64,000 nucleotides of DNA from Odiellus spinosus (lineage: Eukaryota > Arthropoda > Arachnida > Opiliones > Phalangiidae), in assembly GCA_963920705.1 (NCBI GenBank), contig CAWUCO010000272.1:62001-126000 (forward strand). The letters run 5' to 3'. The first letter of the stretch is position 1. Each line of letters opens with the position of its first letter. Of the stretch, positions 1 to 6,935 are shown piece by piece. The notes under the pieces were generated by a model, which was not told the DNA's origin, searched no databases, and saw nothing but the letters and a program-made list of their open reading frames with translations. Made by a program: the position numbers and the translations under genes.

Positions 1-2
1 CA

Positions 3-167
3 ATTAAAAATCGTCTGAGGAAAAAATTAACCGAGTCGACGTACGCGAAAGGAAAACCTACGAGGAAGCGCTTAGTACTCGATGTTAAACCGAGTTTTTT
101 ACGCGTGAAAAATAAACACAACGGTTCGGCATGGGAGAGTTATCAGAGAACCAAGCGAACGCCCTAA
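3..167 (+). CDS. possible C-terminal end of an unidentified upstream gene
   Basis: A frame is open from the first bases of the window to a TAA at 165-167, about 54 codons, rich in Lys and Arg. Its tail overlaps the first 37 bases of the integrase frame, which fits the tight packing of the following genes. I do not recognise the product. The Polinton ATPase and polymerase genes are absent from the window and must lie to the left if the element is complete, so this could be the end of a neighbour. An open frame of this length can also occur by chance. Confidence 0.3.
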   Translation: MKNRLRKKLTESTYAKGKPTRKRLVLDVKPSFLRVKNKHNGSAWESYQRTKRTP

Positions 168-898
168 AATTAGTTTATTACGACGAAAGCAATCCTGCAT
201 CATTTTCGAGCGCGGAAAGTCTATATCAAGCGGTTAAGAGTAAAGGGATTAGCAGGAAAAATGTTCGCGAATTTTTGGCAGATTCCGAAGTTTATACTTT
301 ACATCGGACACCTTTAAAGAAGTTTAAAAGGCGTAAAATCCCAGTCTCAAATATAGGCGACCGTGTTGAAGCTGATCTTATTGAAATGCGACCTTTATCT
401 AAATTTAACGACGGGTACAACTACATTTTAATGATGATTGATTGTTTTTCTCGAAAAGCGTACTCAATCGCTTTAAAACGTAAGACCGGAGACGCGGTTT
501 ACGCGGCTTTAGAAGGGGTTTTAGACTCGATTAAACCCAAAGCCATTTACACGGATAGCGGTACCGAATTTTTAAATTCGAAAGTTCAAAACCTACTCAA
601 AAGGCGTGGAATCAAATTCGACACTATGACGTCAGAGAGTCATCATTGTCCTTACGTTGAAAGGCTTAACCGTAGTATTAAAAGTCGTATGTTTAAATAT
701 TTCACCCACAATAATACTAACCGATATATAGACGTGCTTGAAAAGATTACCAGCGCTTATAACTCCGCCATACATAGTTCAATAAAAATGTCTCCTAATG
801 AGGTTAACCCCTCTAACGTCCTCGAGGTGTACAGGAACATTTATGGTCCACGTAAAAAAATAAAAACCAAGAAAAAAAAAAAGTCCAATTTAAAATAG
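131..898 (+). CDS. Polinton-type integrase, catalytic part (frame interrupted)
   Basis: Retrovirus-like (rve) DDE integrase that would insert the element into host DNA. The 255-residue frame has an N-terminal helical region (about 1-60) and an RNase H-like core with candidate catalytic residues D82 (in EADLIEM), D142 (in YTDSGTEF) and E177 (in YVERLNRSIK). The D142-E177 spacing of 35 is close to the D,D-35-E pattern of retroviral and Polinton integrases. The frame ends at a TAG just after an 11-A run (872-882). The SH3-like and chromodomain-like C-terminus continues in the -1 frame and is listed separately. It is followed directly by capsid genes, as in Polintons and adintoviruses. The family call is strong; whether the protein is made intact is uncertain. 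Confidence 0.85.
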   Translation: MGELSENQANALKLVYYDESNPASFSSAESLYQAVKSKGISRKNVREFLADSEVYTLHRTPLKKFKRRKIPVSNIGDRVEADLIEMRPLSKFNDGYNYILMMIDCFSRKAYSIALKRKTGDAVYAALEGVLDSIKPKAIYTDSGTEFLNSKVQNLLKRRGIKFDTMTSESHHCPYVERLNRSIKSRMFKYFTHNNTNRYIDVLEKITSAYNSAIHSSIKMSPNEVNPSNVLEVYRNIYGPRKKIKTKKKKKSNLK

Positions 899-1224
899 GA
901 GAACACGTTCGCGTCAGTAAAGTAAAGTCGGTTTTCGGAAAAGGATACGAAGCTAGTTTCTCGACCGAAGTTTTCAAAATCGTCGGAGTTTTAAACGCCA
1001 AAACTCCTTACTTGTATAGAATAGAAGATTACGACGGTAATGATATAAAGGGCCTGTTTTATTCGGCTCAGCTCATTAGGTGTACCAAACCTCAGACCTA
1101 CAAGTTGGACGCTATTTTGAAGAAGAGAAAAAGGAAAGGCAAACTCGAATATTTCGTTTCTTTCATAGGTTTACCCAAAAGTCAGAATTGTTGGGTCGCG
1201 GCTGAGAATGTCTCAAACATCTAA
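856..1224 (+). CDS. integrase C-terminal part with chromodomain-like tail, -1 frame
   Basis: Continuation of the integrase in the -1 frame, open from just after a TAA at 853-855. It has no good start of its own. The segment beginning FKIGEHVRVSKVKSVFGKGY is typical of the basic SH3-like C-terminal domain of such integrases. The last 45 residues, with aromatic positions in YKLDAIL, EYFVSFIG and NCWV, look like a chromodomain, a targeting module common in Polinton and Ty3-type integrases. It overlaps the minor-capsid start by 17 bases. It could be reached by a one-base slip in the A-rich run, or the gene may carry a simple one-base indel. Confidence 0.75.
   Translation, partial: KNKNQEKKKVQFKIGEHVRVSKVKSVFGKGYEASFSTEVFKIVGVLNAKTPYLYRIEDYDGNDIKGLFYSAQLIRCTKPQTYKLDAILKKRKRKGKLEYFVSFIGLPKSQNCWVAAENVSNI
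877..883 (+). promoter_or_regulatory. A AAA AAG heptamer at the integrase frame change
   Basis: Read in the integrase frame, the end of the 11-A run forms A-AAA-AAG, a classic X-XXY-YYZ slippery heptamer. A -1 slip here passes from the catalytic frame exactly into the C-terminal frame, 13 bases before the TAG. A homopolymer indel in the genome or assembly explains the same data and is the simpler reading. Confidence 0.35.
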
Positions 1225-1999
1225 TTTTTATCTCACGCTACCTAGCGATTCGTCAATGGACTTATACCCGAGTAATACAATGGCGTCTTATAATACAAAA
1301 CTTCCTAACTCCATTGATCTCGATGGAAGATGGGAATGCGCTCTCGTGGAAATTATATACACCAGCAGTTTTTATAACGTTAAAAAGAAAACATTTAAAC
1401 AACAAATGGAAGAACGGCGTTTGGCGCGAAAAGCCGAAACAGACGACTCGATGAAACCCTTCGTCCATGACGTCGCCGCCGGGCATTACCTGTCGATGGA
1501 TCATATAATGCAAGTAATTAATGATTCGGTGACGTGCCGTAATAGCTTCGCCTGTTTCGATTATGACAGCCTAACGGGCTTCGTTAAAGTAAAACGCGAC
1601 GACAAGGCCGAGTTTATGCCCGTTTTATCAGTCGCCCCAACGTTAGCCGCCATCTTAGGGTATGACGATCACGAAAATGTAGAGGGACTGGCCCCTCGTC
1701 AAGCACGCATCGATTATCACGTGCCATCGCAGTTATACATCTACAGCGATATAGTGGAAAATGAAATAGTCGGCGAGTCTCTAGTGCCGTTATTACGAAT
1801 AATCCCAGTGGAAAATAGAAACCACGGAGTCACTATAGTGAAAACGTTTGTTTCTCCGCATTACGTATCATTGGCTAAAATGTATTTCGATTCAATTACG
1901 ATAGATATAAGGGACCACTTGGGGGACCCTGCCCCATTCGCTTACGGGACACTCGTGTGTAAACTACACTTAAAAAGATGCGGCGAACAGCTAATTTAG
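1208..1999 (+). CDS. Polinton/adintovirus penton-like minor capsid protein
   Basis: 263-residue protein whose start (SNFYLTLPSDSS, then a KLP...L.G.WE.AL.EI pattern at about residues 30-50) matches the conserved minor capsid (penton, single jelly-roll) protein found next to the hexon gene in animal Polintons and adintoviruses. It would form the capsid vertices. The ATG at 1208 sits inside the end of the integrase C-terminal frame, and the conserved motif begins directly after it, which supports this start. The gene ends 22 bases inside the next one. No internal break is seen. The assignment rests on the N-terminal motif and position between integrase and hexon. Confidence 0.8.
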   Translation: MSQTSNFYLTLPSDSSMDLYPSNTMASYNTKLPNSIDLDGRWECALVEIIYTSSFYNVKKKTFKQQMEERRLARKAETDDSMKPFVHDVAAGHYLSMDHIMQVINDSVTCRNSFACFDYDSLTGFVKVKRDDKAEFMPVLSVAPTLAAILGYDDHENVEGLAPRQARIDYHVPSQLYIYSDIVENEIVGESLVPLLRIIPVENRNHGVTIVKTFVSPHYVSLAKMYFDSITIDIRDHLGDPAPFAYGTLVCKLHLKRCGEQLI

Positions 2000-2439
2000 A
2001 AAAATGTTGTTACAAAACTTATTACTTAAATCAAGCTCAAACTGGCGCGGGGGTTGGTCGTTTTTACGTAGGCCGGTCATTTCAAAGAGGTCATGGGATT
2101 GGCAGTATTTTGGGTCGTTTCGCTCGTTACGTCGCTCCTATGCTTTTGAACGGCGCTAAATTTGTAGGAAAGAAACTCTTGGGCACCGGCACCCGCGTTT
2201 TCGGTGACGTCATGGGGGGTCAAAGTTTCAAAGAATCGGCGAAACGGAGAGCGAATGAAACGCTGGATGAGGTACGGAAACAATATGGATCGGGAATAAA
2301 GAAAAGGAAAATGAAAAAACGTGTTAAAAAAACACCAAAGAAGAAAAAGAAAAACATAAAAAGAGGCGCCAGGAAAGGTTTTAAGTCATTTAAGCGCCAA
2401 CTGTCGTTCCGAACGCCACGCGATATTTTTACCAAGTAG
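1978..2439 (+). CDS. basic virion/core-type protein of Polintons
   Basis: 153 residues. The N-terminal half is glycine-rich with a hydrophobic, possibly amphipathic stretch (GHGIGSILGRFARYVAPML, about 38-56). The C-terminal part (about 108-141) is dense in Lys and Arg, suiting nuclear targeting and DNA binding. Polintons and adintoviruses usually encode such a small protein between penton and hexon, likened to adenovirus core or membrane-lytic proteins (pX/pVI); that functional comparison is inference. VMGGQ at 78-82 resembles an adenain cleavage site, but its Val is not the favoured residue. The ATG at 1978 overlaps the penton gene by 22 bases; the next gene begins 18 bases after the stop. 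Confidence 0.65.
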   Translation: MRRTANLEKCCYKTYYLNQAQTGAGVGRFYVGRSFQRGHGIGSILGRFARYVAPMLLNGAKFVGKKLLGTGTRVFGDVMGGQSFKESAKRRANETLDEVRKQYGSGIKKRKMKKRVKKTPKKKKKNIKRGARKGFKSFKRQLSFRTPRDIFTK

Positions 2440-2457
2440 AAGAAAAAAATTACAAAC

Positions 2458-3747
2458 ATGGCGGAAGTTATTAATTCGTCTTTAGATCTGTTTACCATAC
2501 CACCCATTCAAACATCAATCGAAGGCATCAAAACAATGACATACCAGCCATTAACATCGTTGAAAGGAGATCAGCCTATAGAGTTTGAGGTCAGCGCCTC
2601 GGGCGACGAATACGTGGATACTTCCCTAATTATGCTCTACACTAGAAACAAAATTGTGACAACTTCCGGAGCCGCTTTAACCGCCACTGATATAGTAGGA
2701 CCCGTAAATAATTACCTACATTCGCAGTTTGATCGAGTTGAACTCTACGTCGGTGATTGTTTAGTTACCCCCTCGGCAAACAATTACGCGTATGGTTCTA
2801 TCATTTCCGCCTTAACCACTTACGGTTCCGACGCCACCAATTCCCATCTACAAGCCGCCATGTACTACAAAGACACCGCCGCCCATATGGATTCATTAAC
2901 CGAAAATAAGGGTTTCCTGAAAAGAAAAGGTTACTCAGATCTATCTGGCGAATTTGAAATGTACGGCAGTTTATACTTGGATTTTTTCAATATCCCTAAA
3001 TACTTAATGAACGGCGTACCTCTTAAACTTAAACTAAGCAAGTCCAAATCCAACTTTTGTTTAATGGGAAAAAAACTCGCAGGGACTGACGGTTATAAAG
3101 CCACTATACTCGAAGCCATCCTTTACGTACCGAAAATTATCGTCGCCCCCAAAATATTAATAGCTCACGAACGCGCATTAAGCCTAAAATCCGCCAGCTA
3201 CGCTTATACGCGAACGGAGACCAAAATATTCACTATATCGCCTCATATACTGAACACTTCTATTGATAACCTTTATTTGGGGACACTCCCTCAACGAGTG
3301 ATTATCGGCTTCCTAAATCACGCCAGTCTGACAGGGGACCTAGAATGCAATCCGTTCAATTTCGCCAACTTCGGACTTAACTATCTATCACTTTTTGTGA
3401 ACTCGGAACAAATACCCTCGAAACCTCTCAAGCCCGATTTTGCGAAATCTCTTTCAGTACGATCGTATTATTCGCTCTTTTCCGGGGCCGATACACACTA
3501 CGCCGACAAAGGGATTGAGATTTCTTTGGACGATTATGCCAAAGGTTATTGCCTATTCGCCTTCGATTTAAGTATCGATAACTCGGCCAGTGAAATAGGC
3601 CATTGGAACCCGACTCGACAAGGACAGCTGCGTTTAGAGCTCGGCTTCGATACAGTGACGGCCAACACCCTCAGTTGTATCGTATTCTCCGAATTCCAGG
3701 CATTGTTGGAAATAGATAAAAATCGACACGTCACTATCGTGGTCTGA
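2458..3747 (+). CDS. major capsid protein (double jelly-roll hexon)
   Basis: 429 residues. It begins with the hallmark LDLFTIPP.QTSIE motif (residues 10-22) and continues with the block around GPVNNYLHSQFDRVELYVGD and a YYKDTA motif. These characterise the Polinton major capsid proteins often annotated in animal genomes as F54H12.2-like. They fold as a double jelly-roll and build the icosahedral shell. Length is in the family range, and the frame is uninterrupted from ATG to TGA. The gene lies 18 bases after the basic protein and 4 bases before the protease, so no promoter fits in either gap. An intact capsid gene next to intact penton and protease genes suggests a young insertion or a gene set kept under selection. 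Confidence 0.9.
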   Translation: MAEVINSSLDLFTIPPIQTSIEGIKTMTYQPLTSLKGDQPIEFEVSASGDEYVDTSLIMLYTRNKIVTTSGAALTATDIVGPVNNYLHSQFDRVELYVGDCLVTPSANNYAYGSIISALTTYGSDATNSHLQAAMYYKDTAAHMDSLTENKGFLKRKGYSDLSGEFEMYGSLYLDFFNIPKYLMNGVPLKLKLSKSKSNFCLMGKKLAGTDGYKATILEAILYVPKIIVAPKILIAHERALSLKSASYAYTRTETKIFTISPHILNTSIDNLYLGTLPQRVIIGFLNHASLTGDLECNPFNFANFGLNYLSLFVNSEQIPSKPLKPDFAKSLSVRSYYSLFSGADTHYADKGIEISLDDYAKGYCLFAFDLSIDNSASEIGHWNPTRQGQLRLELGFDTVTANTLSCIVFSEFQALLEIDKNRHVTIVV

Positions 3748-3751
3748 AAAA

Positions 3752-4201
3752 ATGAACACTATCGAAATCAAAAGAGCTTTGCGAAACCTCAAAAATTTTA
3801 AAGGCGTGTACCCTAGCGATCGCCTTCCAAACCGCATAATAAATTATCCAGCCTCTTATATTGTCAATCTAGATCCCGCGCGACACGAGGGAACCCATTG
3901 GATCGCTCTTTATTTTGACAGCCGCGCTACCGCCTACTACTTTGACTCCCTGGGTCTAGGCCCCGAGCTCGCACCTGAAATAAAAACGTTTATGAAAAGA
4001 AACTCGAAAAAAAGCGCGTATAACCGGCGGCGATTCCAAGGGCTAAAAAGTTCGACATGCGGCATCTTTGGAATTTTATACCTGATTCACCGTACTAAAA
4101 AAAAGAGTACCGCGTCCTTTGTGAAAAGATTTACTCGTGACTACGATTTAAACGACAAAATTATTTCTAACCTTTATAAAAGGATTTATCGTCAATGTTA
4201 A
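3752..4201 (+). CDS. adenain-like cysteine protease
   Basis: 149-residue maturation protease of the adenovirus/ULP (C5/C48) type. Catalytic positions read in order: H49 in GTHWIALYF, D65 in YYFDSLG, Q96 in RFQG (oxyanion hole) and C103 in STCGIFG. Order and spacing match adenain-like proteases, with Asp in place of the adenoviral Glu. In Polintons it is expected to cleave capsid precursors. The ATG lies 4 bases after the hexon stop. The frame is intact and the length is typical for the compact Polinton form. Confidence 0.88.
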   Translation: MNTIEIKRALRNLKNFKGVYPSDRLPNRIINYPASYIVNLDPARHEGTHWIALYFDSRATAYYFDSLGLGPELAPEIKTFMKRNSKKSAYNRRRFQGLKSSTCGIFGILYLIHRTKKKSTASFVKRFTRDYDLNDKIISNLYKRIYRQC

Positions 4202-4293
4202 CAATACTTTATGTCAAAATCAAATCTTTTGAAACATGCGAATCGTATTCGATCGCGCAATATCCAGCTGCAGAATATTTTATTTAAAAAGTG
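4202..4293. other. short spacer between capsid block and accessory genes
   Basis: AT-rich spacer with no gene. It separates the five packed structural genes from the TATA-driven accessory genes. Confidence 0.5.
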
Positions 4294-4300
4294 TATAAAA
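4294..4300 (+). promoter_or_regulatory. TATA box of the spliced accessory gene
   Basis: TATAAAA lies 63 bases before the ATG at 4364. A likely start site is near the TCACA at about 4326-4330. The two following genes have the same arrangement. Confidence 0.55.
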
Positions 4301-4363
4301 GCTACCTAACCCGACCCGTAAAGTATCACAACTCTAAAACTCGACAACATAATAACATCCAGA

Positions 4364-4963
4364 ATGTCTTCAGTCGTAATCGAATTCGATTATTTAAACG
4401 GACGAAATCGCCGACGCTGTTTCGGGAACGGGGCGGACATGGTCCCGAAAGAAGTCGCCATCGCCACGATATCGGCAACGCCGTTAGTAGTCGGGTGGAC
4501 ATTCGGTCCCCCGTACGAATCGAGGTTTTTGCCGCCAGCCGTTGTGAGCCAGAACGCCTACATCACCGCCAACATCCACGGGCTCCGTTTCGAGGACGGA
4601 GACGTGCCTTACGAGCTGTTGGAGGAGCTCCTGGTCAAAGCCACCCGCGCCGCCCAACATATTTGGTCCAAAGGTAATTTAAATTTTAATTATTGAAAAA
4701 AAACGTAGATGTTAGTCAAGGATACGCCTTATTAAACTATAAGTCTTTCTGTAGGTGACCAGAAGGTTATTTACCTCGAAGATCAGCTGAACCGCCCCGT
4801 GATCGACGTCAACGAGGTGATGTGCCCCCGCGCCACCTTCGCCGACCTCCCCGCTTCCCGATGTCGTCACGATCACGGGCGTGGCCCCAGACCCCGACCT
4901 TGCGCCCAAGACCGCGCCATAGCCCACGCGACGTACCTGGCCTCCGAAAATATATTTTTCTAA
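4364..4963 (+). CDS. spliced GC-rich accessory gene, unknown function (4364-4673, 4755-4963)
   Basis: I do not recognise this protein. Exon 1 opens at ATG 4364 and reaches a GT donor at 4674. A pyrimidine-rich TTTCTGTAG acceptor ends at 4754. The 81-base intron divides one codon after its first base, and exon 2 stays open to TAA 4961-4963, giving about 172 residues. Without splicing, the frame stops at 4694-4696. An AATAAA lies 14 bases after the stop. The coding part is much richer in G and C than the flanking viral genes, with GC at many third positions, which suggests a different origin or recent capture. A Cys/His/Arg-rich stretch sits in the middle of exon 2. A second exon 2 frame also looks protein-like (ending at about 4920), so a frameshift is possible. 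Confidence 0.55.
4674..4754 (+). other. predicted GT-AG intron
   Basis: Donor GTAATT after AAAG, acceptor TTCTGTAG, 81 bases, AT-rich against GC-rich exons. Removal keeps the reading frame open. Confidence 0.5.
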
Positions 4964-4976
4964 TGTAAAATTAAAA

Positions 4977-4982
4977 AATAAA
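4977..4982 (+). terminator. AATAAA poly(A) signal of the spliced gene
   Basis: AATAAA 14 bases downstream of the spliced stop codon and upstream of the next TATA box, consistent with separate transcripts. Confidence 0.5.
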
Positions 4983-5029
4983 AATACTATTTTATAGAAA
5001 AATATCGTCTTTATTTGTAAATCCTAGCC

Positions 5030-5036
5030 TATAAAA
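5030..5036 (+). promoter_or_regulatory. TATA box of the BIR gene
   Basis: TATAAAA 44 bases before the BIR start codon at 5081. Confidence 0.55.
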
Positions 5037-5080
5037 ACAGACTACTATTGCTATTTTTCCACAGTTATCTAACCGGCGGC

Positions 5081-5524
5081 ATGGAGGACGAACGTCAAAG
5101 ATTTCACTCTTTTAGCGACTGGCCGTTAATTCGAAACTCCAAAAGTTGTATCGCTAGGGCGGGATTTTATTTTTTACACGACGGCACAGACGCTGTGAAA
5201 TGTTTTCACTGTAAAGGTGTATTAAGCGATTGGAAATGTACGGACGACCCCCTGAAAGAGCACAGATTAAAATTCCCAGACTGCGCTTACGCGAAAGGGG
5301 AAATCGCAAATAACAAACCGATTAGTTACGACGTTTGCGGTAATTGGCCCTCCGTAGCCTACCCCCGCCAAATTATAGAAAAAACAGTACCCCGACGGTC
5401 AGAAAAGCAAGAGGTTGAAAAAAAAGATTTTATCGTTATACGCGTGTCACGTAAAGAAGTGGAAAAAATTGTGCTAGAACATCACGTAAAAAAAATGCTC
5501 GCTAATGATGAAAGTACGGTTTAA
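5081..5524 (+). CDS. BIR-domain (inhibitor-of-apoptosis type) protein
   Basis: 147 residues with one BIR domain at about 5-72. The zinc ligands are C41, C44, H61 and C68, exactly the CX2CX16HX6C spacing of the family, preceded by RFHSFSDWP and an A.AGF.F pattern and with W51 and DDP before the ligand His. BIR proteins bind caspases or IAP antagonists; viral members block host apoptosis. Which applies here is inference. There is no second BIR and no RING, so it is a single-BIR form with a Lys/Glu-rich tail (105-140). The ATG at 5081 is preferred because the TATA box and likely start site lie just upstream. The position between two other TATA-driven genes next to the capsid block indicates an accessory virus gene captured from a host or another virus. 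Confidence 0.85.
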   Translation: MEDERQRFHSFSDWPLIRNSKSCIARAGFYFLHDGTDAVKCFHCKGVLSDWKCTDDPLKEHRLKFPDCAYAKGEIANNKPISYDVCGNWPSVAYPRQIIEKTVPRRSEKQEVEKKDFIVIRVSRKEVEKIVLEHHVKKMLANDESTV

Positions 5525-5705
5525 CGACTATATCGAAATTTTTAATCTCCCTGGCGGCGAAGATCGTAGAAATTACGTTAGACTCGATCAACTAAGATTT
5601 AAAATGAGAATAAAAAAAATCGGTATAATCCTAAATGCTATGTTAGAAAATAAACTTGAAAGTTATAAAAAAAATGGGGGTTTGTACTCCCCCACTAACG
5701 GTTAA
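5505..5705 (+). CDS. small overlapping ORF, doubtful
   Basis: 66 codons overlapping the BIR gene end by 20 bases; basic and not recognised. A possible poly(A) signal (AATAAA, 5649-5654) lies inside it, so it may be 3' untranslated sequence of the BIR transcript. No TATA box is seen just before it. Confidence 0.25.
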   Translation: MMKVRFNDYIEIFNLPGGEDRRNYVRLDQLRFKMRIKKIGIILNAMLENKLESYKKNGGLYSPTNG

Positions 5706-5717
5706 ACGACACTAAGA

Positions 5718-5724
5718 TATAAAA
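5718..5724 (+). promoter_or_regulatory. TATA box of the PC4-like gene
   Basis: TATAAAA 65 bases before the ATG at 5790, with an initiator-like TCATTA about 30 bases downstream. Confidence 0.55.
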
Positions 5725-5789
5725 ATCAGAAGTCTCCCCACTTTATCGTCATTACGAATAGTCACCTCCGAAGATCAACACCTCTAACT

Positions 5790-6581
5790 ATGAACTCCTT
5801 AGTTGATGGAAAAATCGCGATGGAAGCTGCCGTAAAAAGACCGATGGAAGCAGCCGAAGTAAACAGCGAACCGTCTTCAAAAAGATTACGACGCGAACAA
5901 CGGCCCAAAAAATTAAATTCCAGGTTCGAACTTGGAAAAAACTTGTACGTAACCTTTGGGCTGGTATCAGATTTGGAATTAGAAGTCCTCATCAGACGAA
6001 AAGATTTTATCAAAGGCTTCTCACTCCCCATGGAAGCGTGGTCAGTTTTCTTTAATCATTATCCAACTCTACTCAAGAAGACAAAGGTATCCGACGCGTC
6101 TGCCTACGATCTACGACTACTAAAGGACTATGATAACTGCTTATACGCGATTGGGTCACGTGACGGTATCGTATTTACCTTATCTACGGATGACGATTTT
6201 AAGTTCAACATTACCCCTATTGAAGCCGAAATTCTCGGCGTGGAAATATACCGAATAAACGAACACGTTGAGCTTTTAAAACGAAATACGAGAGCGATTG
6301 AATGCATGGCTAAAGCCGTCGATAATTTTATTTCTAAACTAAACTCTGAATTATTTGACGAACCATATTTACGGTACAGACCTTACGAAGATATCTCTGA
6401 AGACCAAAAGTTTGACGAAATGTTAAACTATACCCTGAATTACGTTAGATCTAACGAAATTATTAATAAATTTAAAGAAAGCTTAAATAAAGAAAGCGTA
6501 ATCTGTACTTTAAATCACCATAATTTGTTTATATTAACTCTGTCGCTACAAAAATATTTGAAGGAAAAATTTTTTGGTTAA
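5790..6581 (+). CDS. accessory protein with PC4-like fold(s), tentative
   Basis: 263 residues. A basic stretch (KRLRREQRPKK, 31-41) looks like a nuclear localisation signal. Residues 46-97 run strand-strand, then GFSLPMEAWSVFFNHYP, resembling the beta-ribbon plus kinked helix of PC4/p15-type single-strand DNA-binding coactivators. Residues 116-165 (LYAIGSRDGIVFTLS, then ITPIEAEILG) repeat the pattern, suggesting two such units in tandem. The C-terminal 90 residues look helical and are not recognised. If correct, a role in transcription or replication of the element is plausible. The assignment is by pattern only. The gene has its own TATA box and an AATAAA 37 bases past the stop. Confidence 0.5.
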   Translation: MNSLVDGKIAMEAAVKRPMEAAEVNSEPSSKRLRREQRPKKLNSRFELGKNLYVTFGLVSDLELEVLIRRKDFIKGFSLPMEAWSVFFNHYPTLLKKTKVSDASAYDLRLLKDYDNCLYAIGSRDGIVFTLSTDDDFKFNITPIEAEILGVEIYRINEHVELLKRNTRAIECMAKAVDNFISKLNSELFDEPYLRYRPYEDISEDQKFDEMLNYTLNYVRSNEIINKFKESLNKESVICTLNHHNLFILTLSLQKYLKEKFFG

Positions 6582-6617
6582 CCTCTGTATGAAAAAAATC
6601 AATGAAGTTGTAAACTC

Positions 6618-6623
6618 AATAAA
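6618..6623 (+). terminator. AATAAA poly(A) signal
   Basis: AATAAA 37 bases after the stop of the PC4-like gene; last signal of the virus-like block. Confidence 0.5.
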
Positions 6624-6764
6624 TATTTTCAAATACTACGGTTGTTGATTCTTACACATATATAATAACTTGGCCTACTTCCACACCTATACAATACCTG
6701 TTGGGACGTGCCCGACAAAAGGACGGGGGTCAGTAACCCCATGGGGTGCCGAACGTCGAGAGCA

Positions 6765-6935
6765 AAAAAAAAAGGGTAGGGGGAGGGGTGGTGGTGGTTA
6801 AAAAATCGCGCAGGTCGGGAAAAAGGGTAGGGGGTACGGGGGGGGGGGTATTTAAAAAAATCGACCAGGTCCCCTGAGGGGGGAGGGGGGTGAAAATCGG
6901 TCAAAAAAAAGGGGGTCAAAGGGGGGTAAAATTAA
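6765..6935 (+). repeat. G-run-rich tract (possible G-quadruplexes)
   Basis: Many runs of 3-11 G on the plus strand, with decayed internal repeats around AAAAAATCG..CAGGTC. It lies just past the last viral gene and could be near the element edge. No coding function is supported. Confidence 0.5.

Noticed and set aside
4291..4677. 128-codon overlapping frame across the spliced accessory gene
   Set aside because: It starts at a non-ATG codon inside the promoter region and competes with the ATG-started frame that has a matching intron.
6629..6919. Pro-rich minus-strand ORF
   Set aside because: It is the complement of the G-run tract; no conserved motif.
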